Part shown: positions 9,813 through 19,385 of the stretch, piece by piece
How positions within the stretch are numbered: position 1 is the first letter of the stretch
Layout: the number at the start of each line of letters is the position of its first letter
Assembly: GCA_009746045.1 (NCBI GenBank)
Contig: RPFO01000584.1
Coordinates: 712,471 to 738,782 of the forward strand
From: Mesostigma viride
Taxonomy: Eukaryota > Streptophyta > Mesostigmatophyceae > Mesostigmatales > Mesostigmataceae
Direction of reading: 5' to 3'
DNA length: 26,312 nt
Translations under genes and position numbers: made by a program
The notes under the pieces: generated by a model
The model's database searches: none
What the model was told of the DNA's origin: nothing
Seen by the model: the letters and a program-made list of their open reading frames with translations, nothing else

Positions 9813-10472
9813 CCGTAGTGGTCAAAATCACTTTGCGTCTAATTGTTTGCGAATTGACCTCGCAAACTGCTATTAATGGGCTTGATTTTGGGTCGCAAAG
9901 TTCAAATGTTACCGCGCCGCGCCTGCGCCGCGCCGCACAGCCCCAAGCCCAGCGAACGGCCTTTCGCGCCACAATTTTTCGCGCCTTTTGTTACTGTCAC
10001 TGCGAAAGCCAAAGGCTTGTGCAGAATGCACGGTGTCTTGGCAGAAGAGCGGGGCGTCGATGGCAGAAGAGCCGCGGGGCGTCAGGCCGCAGGCCAGCAG
10101 GCAGTCAAGCCAGGTATCCGACACCATTATCCTACAGTAAGGGCTAATTAATGCTCCGTGGCTCCTCACTAATGATGGTATCGCGTTAGTACCCGGCAGC
10201 GAGACACTGAACCGCTATTATTGGTACAGCAGTGCTACCCAATTGATCAATCAAATCACTCAGGTGGCCGGTACTTGGGTTACATGATGAGTGGAGAGGG
10301 GGCAAAGGGATATGAAGTTGGTGAGACCCAAGCCAAGCCACTGACCACTAACAAGCCGATGATGGGCTCGCAAACCTAAAACTTTGCCTGCATTTTTGGT
10401 CGCAAACTATAAATTCCACCCAGTTTTGGGGTCGCAAAGTAATTAGACGCAAAGTGATTTTGACCACTACGG
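9813..10472. mobile_element. 660-bp MITE with TA target duplication (Tc1/mariner-like)
   Basis: The 32-bp terminal inverted repeats at 9813-9844 and 10441-10472 are perfect complements, beginning CCGTAGTGGTCAAAATCAC. TA flanks both ends (9811-9812 and 10473-10474). The uninterrupted host sequence exists at 19.92 kb, where GTTCGAT-TA-CGCGGCTCC (minus) shows a single TA at 19925-19926. That confirms insertion and exact borders. Inside the ends lie repeated CGCAAA words (for example 9860, 9894, 10370, 10400 and 10434), possible subterminal binding sites. There is no transposase frame, so it is non-autonomous. The TA duplication suits Tc1/mariner, but the family is unproven. Confidence 0.9.
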
Positions 10473-10558
10473 TACGCGGCTCCTTCCATCCCACCCAACC
10501 ATCATCAAGGAATATGTGCTACATGATCTCCCAACGGAGGCATGTTATAATTTAATTT

Positions 10559-11015
10559 ACACCCCTCGCATTGGTAGTTTTAATTCAGTTCAGCCAAAAG
10601 GCCCTTCGGAATTAGACATTAGCGTTTTATTGGTTGAAAGTGCTACTGTGTCCGCCCAATTAATTAATTATTAGTTTGTTTGTTTGGTTACCGAACAACC
10701 GTTAAACCGGCTGCGAAATTTAATCATTCTTTGTTTGTTTTGTATAACTCAGCCGGATGCACTGCTCTTACGGCTAGTAAAAGCACATTTTTCAGCCAGA
10801 GATTTAATATTTCTTTGTTTTTTACCGCAAAAGAAGCGCTCTTGGCAGTCAAATTATTTATTTACACTTTCTTTATTTGTTTGGTAGCTTCAAAAACTAC
10901 AGGTCAGTACACTCGGGAATTAGTTAATTAAAATTCTTTTGTTTTATTTATCGCTTGCAGCTGGCCGGCGCCCAGCCTCATAATTATTTAATATACTTAC
11001 CAATGCGAGGGGTGT
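10559..11015. mobile_element. 457-bp TIR element in the LINE tail
   Basis: Perfect 18-bp inverted ends: ACACCCCTCGCATTGGTA at 10559-10576 and its complement at 10998-11015. AATTT flanks both sides (10554-10558 and 11016-11020). This could be a 5-bp target duplication or simply units of the AATTT tail it landed in. The interior is AT-rich with TTTGTTTG and TTAATTAATTA words. A frame at 10680-10931 has no recognisable product. Confidence 0.8.
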
Positions 11016-11024
11016 AATTTTAAT

Positions 11025-11076
11025 CCAGTCCTATGGAGAGGACTGAGTTGAACTCAGTCCTCTCCAGAGGACCGAG
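11025..11076. repeat. Near-perfect palindrome with the CTCAGTCCTC word
   Basis: The stretch from CCTATGGAGAGGACTGAGTT to GAACTCAGTCCTCTCCAGAGG is an almost perfect inverted repeat with about 20-bp arms. Its right half is the 20-bp word that recurs at 12359-12380 and 12701-12722. It directly precedes copy 2 of the dispersed family and may be its terminus. Confidence 0.75.
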
Positions 11077-11214
11077 TTTTTGGGTTTCGCAGAAAATTCG
11101 CCCCGGTCAGAATGTTTGTCAAAAAAATTCTCTCAAAATTTATTCAAATTAATACTACGTGAAAAGATCTTTCTTGGACATATTTTTGGGATTTTTTTGG
11201 ATTTGGTATGAGCG

Positions 11215-12330
11215 GTCAAATGTACGGTCAAAGTACAGGTGGTAAGGGTACTTTTTCCCGTGAAACGTGCGTTCCGGAAATGCACGACCAAGCCATGGCG
11301 GCTTGCGCCCATGCATGCAGTTTACGTTTGCGGAAGAGTTAGCTGGCCAAACTCAGGAAATAGTTTTTATATGTCATATAGATGATACAACTCAACTTTT
11401 GGCTCGCGACGATGCGATTTAGCAGGTGTCGGCACTGTTCTTGCTAGAAAAAACTGCGATCAGACAGGTCGACGGAATTGACGACTGTGATTTGCGTTCC
11501 GGCGCAATTTCGAGGGTTTATAGGTTTCTTTCTACCTTTTATCGTGCATAGTATTAGAATAATTTGAGTGGCTGCATAGATTTGCTGATTTCGACCTCTC
11601 TGTCACGTCATGGTTTGTGTACCGCAAAGTGCCAGTTTTGCGGGCACCGCCTGGGCCAAGGTAACGCCGTCCGTGCCTGGTAAAGCTGGAATATCGTCGC
11701 CTCATCGCTTCTTAATGTTTGTACATGAGTTTAAGCATGCAAGGAGTTGTCAGGTTCAAGTCTTGATGCTCTTTCTTGACCGTTGCCTGCCCCTCTCTAA
11801 AACCCCATTTTCAGATGATGTTACCAGGCGTTTGCCTTACCCCAGTGTAGTTGTGCAGGTTTTTAGGAGCTGTACAGGTTTGAACACCTTCATAGTTGTT
11901 AGTTATTCCTATGCTTCGTTTATACTGCATGGTTATGTGGCCATGGGTTGCATCAAGGGTGCTTTCAAGCTTATGCGGGTGAGTGAAAAGTCTTGGTGAT
12001 AAACCACTGCCATCAGGTGCCAGCAACTATGTTGGCCATACCATGGCGATGCTAAACAGTTTTAGCCATATCTATTCTTGTTAGAAACAAATGAGCTATG
12101 CTTAATCTACCCATTATATTGGTGGTTGACACTTATTATATAACCCTTTGTTGGTAGGTATCCAAACCCATTCCCTACGTGCAGGCATAGGCTCTCACAC
12201 ATGATAAGGTATAGTATAACTGCAATATGATGATGCAAGTGTGTTGTCCTGTTGCTTGAAGGGAAATGCTTGAAGGGAAATGAGTTGATTGGGATGGTTG
12301 GTGGCCACGGTGGTTGTAGTATGACCGCAC
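11215..12330 (+). repeat. CCATGGCG-family dispersed repeat, copy 2
   Basis: Direct, diverged counterpart of 940-2045. The shared ATG is at 11295-11297 and the CACCGCCTGGGCCAAGGTAACG block at about 11646-11667. ATG-to-block spacing is close to 350 bp in both copies. Frames differ between copies (the ATG frame stops after about 15 codons here), so conservation is at DNA level. The longest frame, 11610-11999, has no recognised domain. It lies between two copies of a 20-bp palindromic word (11053 and 12359), which may mark the element borders. Confidence 0.7.
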
Positions 12331-12358
12331 TTACATGCTAGCATTTTGCTAGCAAAGG

Positions 12359-12722
12359 CTCAGTCCTCTCCAGAGGACTGGCAGTTTTTGGCGTGTTTCA
12401 GGCAGTGGCAGTGGCCAAATTGAGCCCAGTTTTTTGCCACGTTTCAAGAACTTTATTTTTCACATGTTTATGATTTTTCTACATGCATATGGAATTGATT
12501 TTTTTTTCACACCTATACATCAAAAAGTGCCAAATCGCGAGTAAGGGTCAACACCCGAGTAAAATTCTACATGATCCGGTCCATGTATGATTTTTTACAC
12601 ATATTCCAGACACAGAGCAAGATATTAGCTGCTATTAGGCACCTCAAACATATGGGGTACCCCCCTGCCCTTTCTGCTACATGATCTCAAAGTTGGTCAA
12701 CTCAGTCCTCTCCAGAGGACTG
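12359..12722. repeat. 364-bp interval bounded by direct 22-bp palindromic words
   Basis: CAGTCCTCTCCAGAGGACTG, preceded by CT, occurs exactly at 12359-12380 and again at 12701-12722 in the same orientation. The DNA between is AT-rich and non-coding. It includes TGCTACATGATCTC (12674-12687), the same 14 bp found in the LINE 3' end. It may be a solo terminus or a small element using the palindrome as its end. Confidence 0.55.
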
Positions 12723-12737
12723 ACACTATACTATAAA

Positions 12738-13209
12738 TTTACGGCCCGTACACGTATACGGAAATTTTTACGGGCCGTTAAGTTTACGTTCGTACGCGTA
12801 TACTTGCCACTCGTATACTGGCCGTAAAATTTACTACCGTATACTTTTTCTCGTATACGGTAGTAAAGTTTACGGTAGTAAATTTTACGGCCAGTATTAT
12901 ACGAGAAAAAGTATACGGTAGTAAATTTTACGGCCAGTATACTAGAAAAAGTATACGGTAGTAAATTTTACGGCCAGTATACTAGAAAAAGTATACGGTA
13001 GTAAATTTTACGGCCAGTATACTAGAAAAAGTATACGGTAGTAAATTTTACGGCCAGTATACTAGAAAAAGTATACGGTAGTAAATTTTACGGCCAATAT
13101 ACTAGAAAAAGTATACGGTAGTAAATTTTACGGCCAGTATACTAGAAAAAGTATACGGTAGTAAAAGTTTACGGCCAGTATACTGGACAACCTTGTATAC
13201 GGGCCGTAA
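12738..13209. repeat. Foldback element with 40-bp GTATAC satellite
   Basis: The left end has TTTACGGCCCGTA (12738-12750), and GTATACGGGCCGTAA closes the right end (13195-13209). Inside, about seven head-to-tail 40-bp units start at 12911, 12951, 12991, 13031, 13071, 13111 and 13151. Each contains GTATACGGTAGTAAATTTTA then CGGCCAGTATACTAGAAAAA. Units are almost identical, so amplification is recent. Around 12800-12900 the same unit appears inverted, so the left part folds on the right. No frame of note. Confidence 0.85.
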
Positions 13210-13435
13210 CCTTGTGATTTGTCCAACCTAGTGTATTGTGATTTGCATTGTCATTTGACTTCACGGAAACCCACATAATTGTCTCTTTGATAATTGTGCA
13301 AACATTAGAAGCTTAAGTTATGCATCATGTGGCAATAATTCAAATTAATTAATCAATTATCAATCATTCAAATTAATGAAGAAACACATTATACTACTAA
13401 GAAACACACTAGTTGAATTAACCCTTATCAATCAT
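13210..13435. other. AT-rich interval with a short shared block
   Basis: The block at about 13374-13413 (GAAACACAT..ACTACTAAGAAAC) recurs at 15723-15757, directly beside the inner end of the left arm of the large inverted repeat. ATTAATTAATCAATTATCAAT-type low complexity lies before it. No gene is seen. Confidence 0.45.
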
Positions 13436-13799
13436 TAGGAGGGGACACCCCTAAAGGGCACTTTTCTGGAAACCATACCTATGCATGTGCTAAAAATCCA
13501 ATGATGATTGGGGACCATAAATATGATTAAAAAAAAATTTTCCAGCCACTTGGGGGTGGTACTAGCCCCCACCATACACCGGTTACGCGCTAAAAATAGA
13601 AAAAGACGCTATTTTAGTCACATTTTTCCTAGGACAATGGGCAAACATATTGGGACCAAATCACATATTCCCGCATAGTTCCCCCACTTTTGAGAAAGTC
13701 TGCCTAATTGGGACCAATACATAAGCATGGATGCACCAGTTATTAATTTTCCCGCAAAAAGGGTCCTTTTTTAATGAAAAAAAAATAAATCAAATCATA

Positions 13800-14300
13800 A
13801 ACACTTCAAATGTTGCCATACCATATATTCCCAAATACTAGAGAGGGGGGGACATGCAGCCCCAAAATTTCAGGTCATTCTGACCACCACAGCTCCAGTT
13901 ATTAACGTTCTTAGGTTGTCACCAATGACGAAGCTAAGGGAGGTTTTAGCCAGTATTTAACCACACTAACACCCCTTTATTCATCCAAGCCACGTGAAAA
14001 CTGGCCAAACCACACACTACCATCCTCTGCACATATGGTACCTCCTATGTTCAAGGTTTGACGACATTCTGACAAGAACTGCCCAAGTTACAACCATTCC
14101 AAGACGGCCACCCATGTAGACGCTACAAGGAAATTAGAGTAACCATTTAGCCACACTAGCACCTCCTTCTTCATCAAAGACATCTGCAAACTGACCAAAG
14201 CACACATAATTAACTCTTGCACGCTGACGGCAACGCATGCTCAATGTGGGGGGTCATTGTGACAAGAACTACTCAAGTTGATGGGTTTCCTATATGACCA
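13800..14300. repeat. Diverged tandem repeat, about 194-bp unit
   Basis: The words CCACACTA(A/G)CACC, TTCATC, CTG(G/A)CCAAA(C/G)CACACA, CATT(C/G)TGACAAGAACT and CAAGTT recur with a spacing of about 194 bp (13957 against 14151 onward). A third, weaker unit begins near 13840. It lies in the left arm only and explains part of why that arm is longer. Confidence 0.6.
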
Positions 14301-15090
14301 CCTGACAAGGCGCTAAGAACCACTCAGTAAGTTAGTAACACCACAATGCCACTTCATATGCCATCCAACATGCACCAAATCCATGCTGAATATGTTATGA
14401 AGTACAAAGGGGTGGCCACGCACCTCATACGTCTTCATCGTCCCTCGAGCATGGCCAGCCTTGTAAATATGTGCATAGCCTTGACGATGGTAGCCCTAAC
14501 ATGCCTAAGCAGCATTTCCTATGTTTCTCCCAGGTTAGAGTGTAAGGTTGATGCCTACCAAGCTAATCAACACAACAACACCTCCTAAACTGTCCTCCCC
14601 AGCATGGATGACAAACTGGGACTATGGAGGGCAAGGAACCAAGTAGGAACATGGTATATATAGCTTGCATGCAGTCATGCATGTCAACCATGGTTGGCTC
14701 AGCACATTGTAGTCTTATCACATCATCATAACAAAGGAAAGCTCAAACAACCAATGGTGCCTGCTATCTACATGCAGTCACACAAATGCAATATCTCCAA
14801 CATCATCATCACTATAACACTTCCATCCCTGCACGATAAAATGCAAATAAACAATTGGCGGCCCTTCAGCGCATGAGTGCTGTGATGCCGCTGCGGCCTG
14901 CGAAGAGAGGGTGCGTCACTCTCACACAACAAGAAGCGTCCATACGCACAACATCCTTGCCACAACACGTTTTATGAAATGCCTTATACCTTCCCGACGA
15001 GTTATAGGCTGCGACTTAAGCGGCCCTGATCACGACATCAACGAAAACAATCTAAAGCTGCCAGTATTCGACAACACAACGGCAAGCGAC
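14301..15090. other. Left-arm interval without a supportable gene
   Basis: AT-rich with many CAT/ATC trinucleotides. Frames of 60-90 codons (14346-14588, 14694-14876, 14911-15177) have no recognised domain. The stretch has no clear counterpart in the right arm. Confidence 0.4.
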
Positions 15091-15096
15091 GGCGAG

Positions 15097-15722
15097 CTAG
15101 CTGGCGGAAACTGCCCAAAAAGAACGCAAAAAACTTCGAACGATGAGCTCATAGAAGAAAGCACTGATAGCAGATAACATTCGCGACACATCTGTACCTT
15201 GCCCTCGTAAATCCCTCGCCCAGGCGCGCAACAACAGCCGTTCTTCCATGGACAGGTCAGACACGCACTGCGCAGGTCTGAACAATTACTTACCGATAAT
15301 GGCCGAAAATCTGGCAAAAACCACCAGCTGGGTTTAGAATTCGATGCTACCGGTATTAATGCCTGCTTCACGGTCAGAACAACCCCCAAAACCGCGATTT
15401 TACTGCCGCTATCATGAATTCTATTTCATTCCGCGCGACCAAAAAATTCAGATTACCCCCCATGCCGATGGCATAAAAAAACAACAGCGATATTGTAAAC
15501 CAGCTGATTTCCGCCACATACTAACATCATAAACTCATCGTCTTTTAGATTCGAGTAAAATTTTTGCATTTCGCTTGCCCTATTGTGGTAGTTTCGCCTG
15601 AACGCAGTCGCCATGGCCACTTCCGCAAGGGGTGCGCGCACCGTGCACGTGAAATTTGTGACCTTCGGTTCCGGCGCGAATTTTTTGGCGCCAAAAAATT
15701 CGGGGGTGTCCCGTCCCCTTAA
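15097..15722 (-). repeat. Left arm, CCATGGCG-family copy (inner part)
   Basis: Read on minus, it starts TTAAGGGGACGGG, reaches CCATGGCGACTGC (ATG complement at 15612-15614) and later a GCGCCTGGGCGAGG block near 15216-15229. It is collinear with the right arm and, more distantly, with copies 1 and 2. The frame from the ATG runs MATAFRRNYHNRASEMQKF for about 53 codons. A second frame includes SDLSMEERLLLRAWARDLRG (15097-15285), separated from the first by GGTAAGTAAT, which looks like a donor. The right arm keeps MATAFRRN but is otherwise broken. A decayed two-exon gene is possible, but I recognise no protein family. Confidence 0.55.
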
Positions 15723-16202
15723 TGGAGAAACACATACTACTAAGAAACCCATTACGTTGACCATTCACATATGGCCACTTATTGAGCACGATTTAAAACA
15801 GCATTCGCACTCGATCGCGGAACACATTCTTCGATCGCAAGTCACACTCAATGCACTCAGTTCTCCATCCGCCGCTTGAGGAACATCAATCTTCAAGCCG
15901 CCCGTGGCTAAGTAAACACCTACAAGTCATATGGTCCGTAACAGACAAGGTCGCACAGCGATACACATCAAAGGGGAACAAGCACGTCATGAAGGACGGT
16001 CAGTTGATAACACCAAATAGACAAGAAGCACATGCCATAATCTTCATCATTGCCCACGATCAAGATTTAGAACCCAATCTAGAATAAATTTATTAGTTAA
16101 GATGCTATCAATTAAGATACACAACTATCACCTACTATATACAACAAGCATGCAAGTGTTGAGGGCCTTGCTAAATCGTGGTTATATAACTAGTGCATGA
16201 CA
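15723..16202. other. Central unique interval of the inverted repeat
   Basis: Separates the left arm from the polypurine array. A frame at 15851-16087 (78 codons) has no recognised domain. Starts with the GAGAAACACAT block shared with 13374-13413. Confidence 0.4.
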
Positions 16203-16735
16203 TGTGAAGGGGAGGGGAGGGAAGCTCAGGGATCGATGGGAGGGGAGGGGAAGGAAGCTAAAGGAACTTAGGTAACGCAAGGAAGGAGGGAAGCTAAGAA
16301 AGGGAAGGGGAGGAAAGTTACTAAGGGAGAGGGACGAAAGGGAAGGGAAGCTAAGATAGGAGGGGAGGGGAAGGAAGCTAAAGGAACTTCGGTAATGCAA
16401 GGAAGGAGGGAAGCTAAGAAAGGGAAGGGGAGGAAAGTTACTAAGGGAGAGGGACGAAAGGGGAGGGCATTAAGCTATGGGACATGGGAGGGGAGGGGAA
16501 GGAAGCTAAAGGAACTTAGGTAATGCAAGGAAGGAGGGAAGCTAAGAAAGGGAAGGGGAGGAAAGCTACTAATAAGGGAGAGGGACGAAAGGGGAGGGCA
16601 TTAAGCTATGGGACATGGGAGGGGAGGGGAAGGAAGCTAAAGGAACTTAGGTAATGCAAGGAAGGAGGGAAGCTAAGAAAGGGAAGGGGAGGAAAGCTAC
16701 TAAGGGAGAGGGAGGAAAGGGAAGGGCATTAAGGG
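16203..16735 (+). repeat. Polypurine tandem repeat, 120-131-bp unit
   Basis: Nearly pure G/A on plus. Four units, with AGGGGAGGGGAAGGAAGCTA at 16241, 16361, 16489 and 16620. Each continues AAAGGAACTT(A/C)GGTAA.GCAAGG, GGAGGGAAGCTAAGAAAGGG and TACTA..GGGAGAGGGA. Spacings are 120, 128 and 131 bp; the longer units gained CATTAAGCTATGGGACATGG. It sits at the symmetry centre of the large inverted repeat. Such tracts can form triplex (H-) DNA; that is inference. Confidence 0.9.
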
Positions 16736-17400
16736 GACTCGGCGCGGCGAATATTTTCCGCGCCAAAAAAATTCCGCGGTACCCTCCGTACCGTGAAAAG
16801 TGGGTGCACGGTGCGCGCACCCCTTGCGGAAGTGGCCATGGCGACTGCTTTTAGACGAAACGTGACAAATCTGGCTCGCGGAAAGCAGAAAAAATGCTCG
16901 ATTCTTGGAGAAAATTAGTTACTGATTCTAATTTATGGTGGGATAGTTGCGATCTATAATGTCGCGGGCTCTTTTTCTTTACCATCGGCAGGGGGGGTCC
17001 GGCCTGAATTTCTGTCGGGATGAATAAAGTATAATGGATGCCTGCAGGTGTGATTGTCGATTGTTGCCAGTTTTGATGGTCCTAATGGAAGCTAGTTTAA
17101 TGATGTTTCTAAAGCCGTAAAAATTCCCGCTGCTATCTTTACCTTTCCCGTCATTTTGCGGTAAGATAACATTAGGCCTGCGCGATGCGCGCCCGACCTC
17201 TCCATGAAAGGGTGGCCTTTCTTGTGCGCCTGGGCACGAATAAATGCCCGTTATGGTACGTTCTTGTATTAATTAAACGTCCTAAGATAGCGCTTTCCTG
17301 CTTTCTTAGCTCGTTGAGCGTAAGCTTTTTGCCTTCTTTCCGGCCAGATGCAGCCATGAAGTTGCGGGTCCTGGCGCTGCATCGCTGGATTCCTGGGTGT
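16728..17400 (+). repeat. Right arm, CCATGGCG-family copy (inner part)
   Basis: Plus-strand counterpart of 15097-15722. Landmarks are TTAAGGGGACTCGG, CCATGGCGACTGC (ATG at 16838-16840), CATCGGCAGGGGGGG, GGTAAGATAAC, GACCTCTCCATG and GCGCCTGGGCACG (about 17226). Spacing from the ATG to the CCTGGG block is about 388 bp against about 391 bp in the left arm. Frames stop early (MATAFRRN then about 19 more codons), so this copy is more damaged. Confidence 0.6.
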
Positions 17401-18129
17401 TTTTTAGCAAGTTCGTCTGTGACGTGGCTGGCTTGCTGCAGCGCGAGGCCCACAACCTGTCGGGAAGGTGTAATGCTTTTATTTCCATGCTTCTCTGTAA
17501 TTTCTTTTGCTTTATTGACAGTTGTGTTCGAGGAAATTCACGCGGTCTTCCTTATAAGCAGCGGCATCATTTTCCCCAGACACTGACGAGCTGGCACCTG
17601 TCTCCTAAATAAAATAGCTCGTGCTTGTTAGAAAGGAGGCAGTGTGCATTTTGCGGGACACAATGCTTTGGTGGCACATGCGTCAGGTAGGTTGTTCCAA
17701 TGGTCTCTTCACCTTTCCCACTGAGTAAATGATAGCCTTTGTCATGCTAACCAGAGCAGCTAGCCACAGGTTGGCTGGATAAAAAGTCAGCTTATTTTCT
17801 CTTTATATACTGCGTGTGTGGTCCTCCACATGCCCGGCTTGTTGGGCATTTCGGAAGAGGGTTTTTAATGTGTTGTTGGGTGGAACACCTTGGTTGTTGG
17901 CACAAAATCACACATTATTAGCCTGAGATAGGCATGACATCTGCTGCTCAGGCGTGTCGTCCTACCAGCCTTGTTGTTAAGGGTAGACTCACAAGGCTGG
18001 CTGTGCCGATGGAGGGGTGGGGCGTATGACGCTCCGGACATCCTCCTCACACTCCGTGATCAAAGTGGGCATGTTTTTGGGTGTCTAGGGTAGCAAAACA
18101 GATGTCATTTTGGCTCAGCACTAGCTCAA
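17401..18129. other. Right-arm interval without a supportable gene
   Basis: No clear equivalent in the left arm and no recognised domain. The minus frame at 17865-18050 is short and featureless. Confidence 0.4.
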
Positions 18130-19359
18130 TTCTCTTTTAGCGTCTACCCAGGTGGCATCACAGGAAAATCAATAACTTGAGCTACGCTTGTCAGAATGAG
18201 CTCAAACTTTGGGGTTGTGTTTCCCTCCACTCAGTGGAATATAAAATGTATGGATGACCCAATCTGATGTGTTAATGATTTGATTTATTTTTTTTGGCTA
18301 AAAAAAGTAGCCATTTTGCGGGAAAATTAATAACTCAAACAAATGTGACCATTTTGGCCATGTAAATAGCCCAGCTTTTAAAAAAGTGGGGGAAATTTGC
18401 AGAAATGTATGGGCAGGTCATTTGGATAAGTGGTTTGTCTTGGGCAAAATATCTCATAAATAGCGTCTTTTTTCTATTTTTAGCTCGCCACCGGTGCGTG
18501 GTTGGGGGTAGTACCCCCAACAAGTGGTGGCATGAATGTCCAAACATCATATTTATGGTACTCAATCATCACTAGATGGTTCCGAGTGCATTGGAACTGA
18601 TATTCAAACATCCGTGGGAGGTCCCATTATAGGCATGGCTTGGCTAAATTCCGAAGGCATCATCCATGGGGGCCATTATGCGCGCACATGCGCGTGGGCC
18701 ACATGCTAGGCTTAGCCTGACTAATCTACACTACTGGTACTTATATTCCCTAGTCTGAGGTGGCAGGAGGTGCCTGCCAGGGCTTGTGGTCAACGTGGAT
18801 GACCGCCCCCCTCCAGTATACCGGCTTCCCTCCTGCGCTCTGCCGGAGCTGAAGGTAGGTCGGCCATAGCTCGCGTCGCCGCTGTTGCTGGGCCAGGGTC
18901 AAGTCGTCGTCCAGCGTGAAGCGAGTCTCCGAGAGCTTCTTGCGGCATTTAAGGAACGCCAGCTTGTCCGCCATGTCCTTAACCCTGAAATGGTATCCAA
19001 CTCACTGCTATAAATATGAGTCAGTTAGCACTTGGCATCATAATGCCCACAAACCAAGTTACCAACCTAGTAATTATTTATGGTCCATACTAGGACCAAA
19101 GCACACACACATATGGACCTCCTTGGGGGTCATGTCATTGGTCATATCGCAATGTCCTATGGGTGCTATTTAAATATAGCACCCCCTGGCAGGGGGTGCG
19201 CAGGGTGCGAGACAAGAGACACAAATAATGCAATATTGGATGTCAAATCACGTTTGTTGGTCCTGGTCTTGCCAAGGCAGTTGAATGGGAAGCCAGTAAG
19301 GGCCTCTGAACACTGACATCATGGGGTGTCCCAGGGACCCAGCTGCAAGCTCTAAAAAT

Positions 19360-19385
19360 AACTGCCCGCTACAAATAGCGGACAG
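19360..19385. repeat. Internal inverted repeat of the piggyBac-like element, left
   Basis: 26 bp that pairs exactly with 20818-20843; it contains CCCGCTACAAATAGCGG, itself nearly palindromic. It lies 378 bp from the left end while its partner is about 40 bp from the right end, so it may mark an internal insertion or a deletion. Confidence 0.7.

Larger units (their letters stand above)
9222..11020 (+). mobile_element. 5'-truncated LINE with two nested insertions
   Basis: The LINE itself is 9222-9812 plus 10475-10558, with remaining tail at 11016-11020. The 3' region (TTTTTCTAGACTAGCTAG..., then GCGGCTCCTTCCATCCCACC, TGCTACATGATCTCCCAACG, CATGTTATAATTT) recurs on minus at 19819-19966. Its last 50 bp recur in diverged form at 23429-23500. 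It ends in an AATTT pentamer tail instead of poly(A). The 660-bp MITE sits in the 3' region and the 457-bp TIR element sits in the tail. Confidence 0.75.
13436..18650. repeat. About 5.2-kb imperfect inverted repeat
   Basis: Three collinear blocks pair in inverted orientation: 13.49-13.95 with 18.13-18.59 kb, 15.10-15.45 with 17.00-17.35 kb, and 15.45-15.72 with 16.73-17.00 kb. The inner blocks include a 45-bp identical stretch (15604-15648 against 16804-16848). The distal blocks share GCTAAAAATAGAAAAA and CATAAATATGAT. Both arms run outward from TTAAGGGGAC at the inner ends (about 15722 and 16728). The arms differ in length between blocks. It could be one long-TIR element or two head-to-head copies of one family. 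Confidence 0.65.

Noticed and set aside
9818-10147. 109-codon frame in the MITE
   Set aside because: It begins inside the terminal inverted repeat and shows no transposase motif.
10559-11020. AATTT as a certain 5-bp target duplication
   Set aside because: The insertion site is an AATTT-repeat tail, so flanking AATTT is expected by chance; kept only as a possibility.
940-12330. Copies 1 and 2 as LTRs of one retroelement
   Set aside because: They are 10 kb apart with unrelated DNA between, strongly diverged from each other, and there are no polyprotein motifs, primer-binding site or TG..CA ends.
12911-13190. CRISPR-like array
   Set aside because: The 40-bp units are contiguous and identical throughout, with no unique spacers, in eukaryotic DNA.
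16182-16400. 72-codon minus frame in the polypurine array
   Set aside because: Ser/Phe/Leu/Pro-only product of polypyrimidine DNA.
17172-17586. Overlapping frames of 60-133 codons on both strands
   Set aside because: No domain and no agreement with the homologous left arm, whose frame differs.
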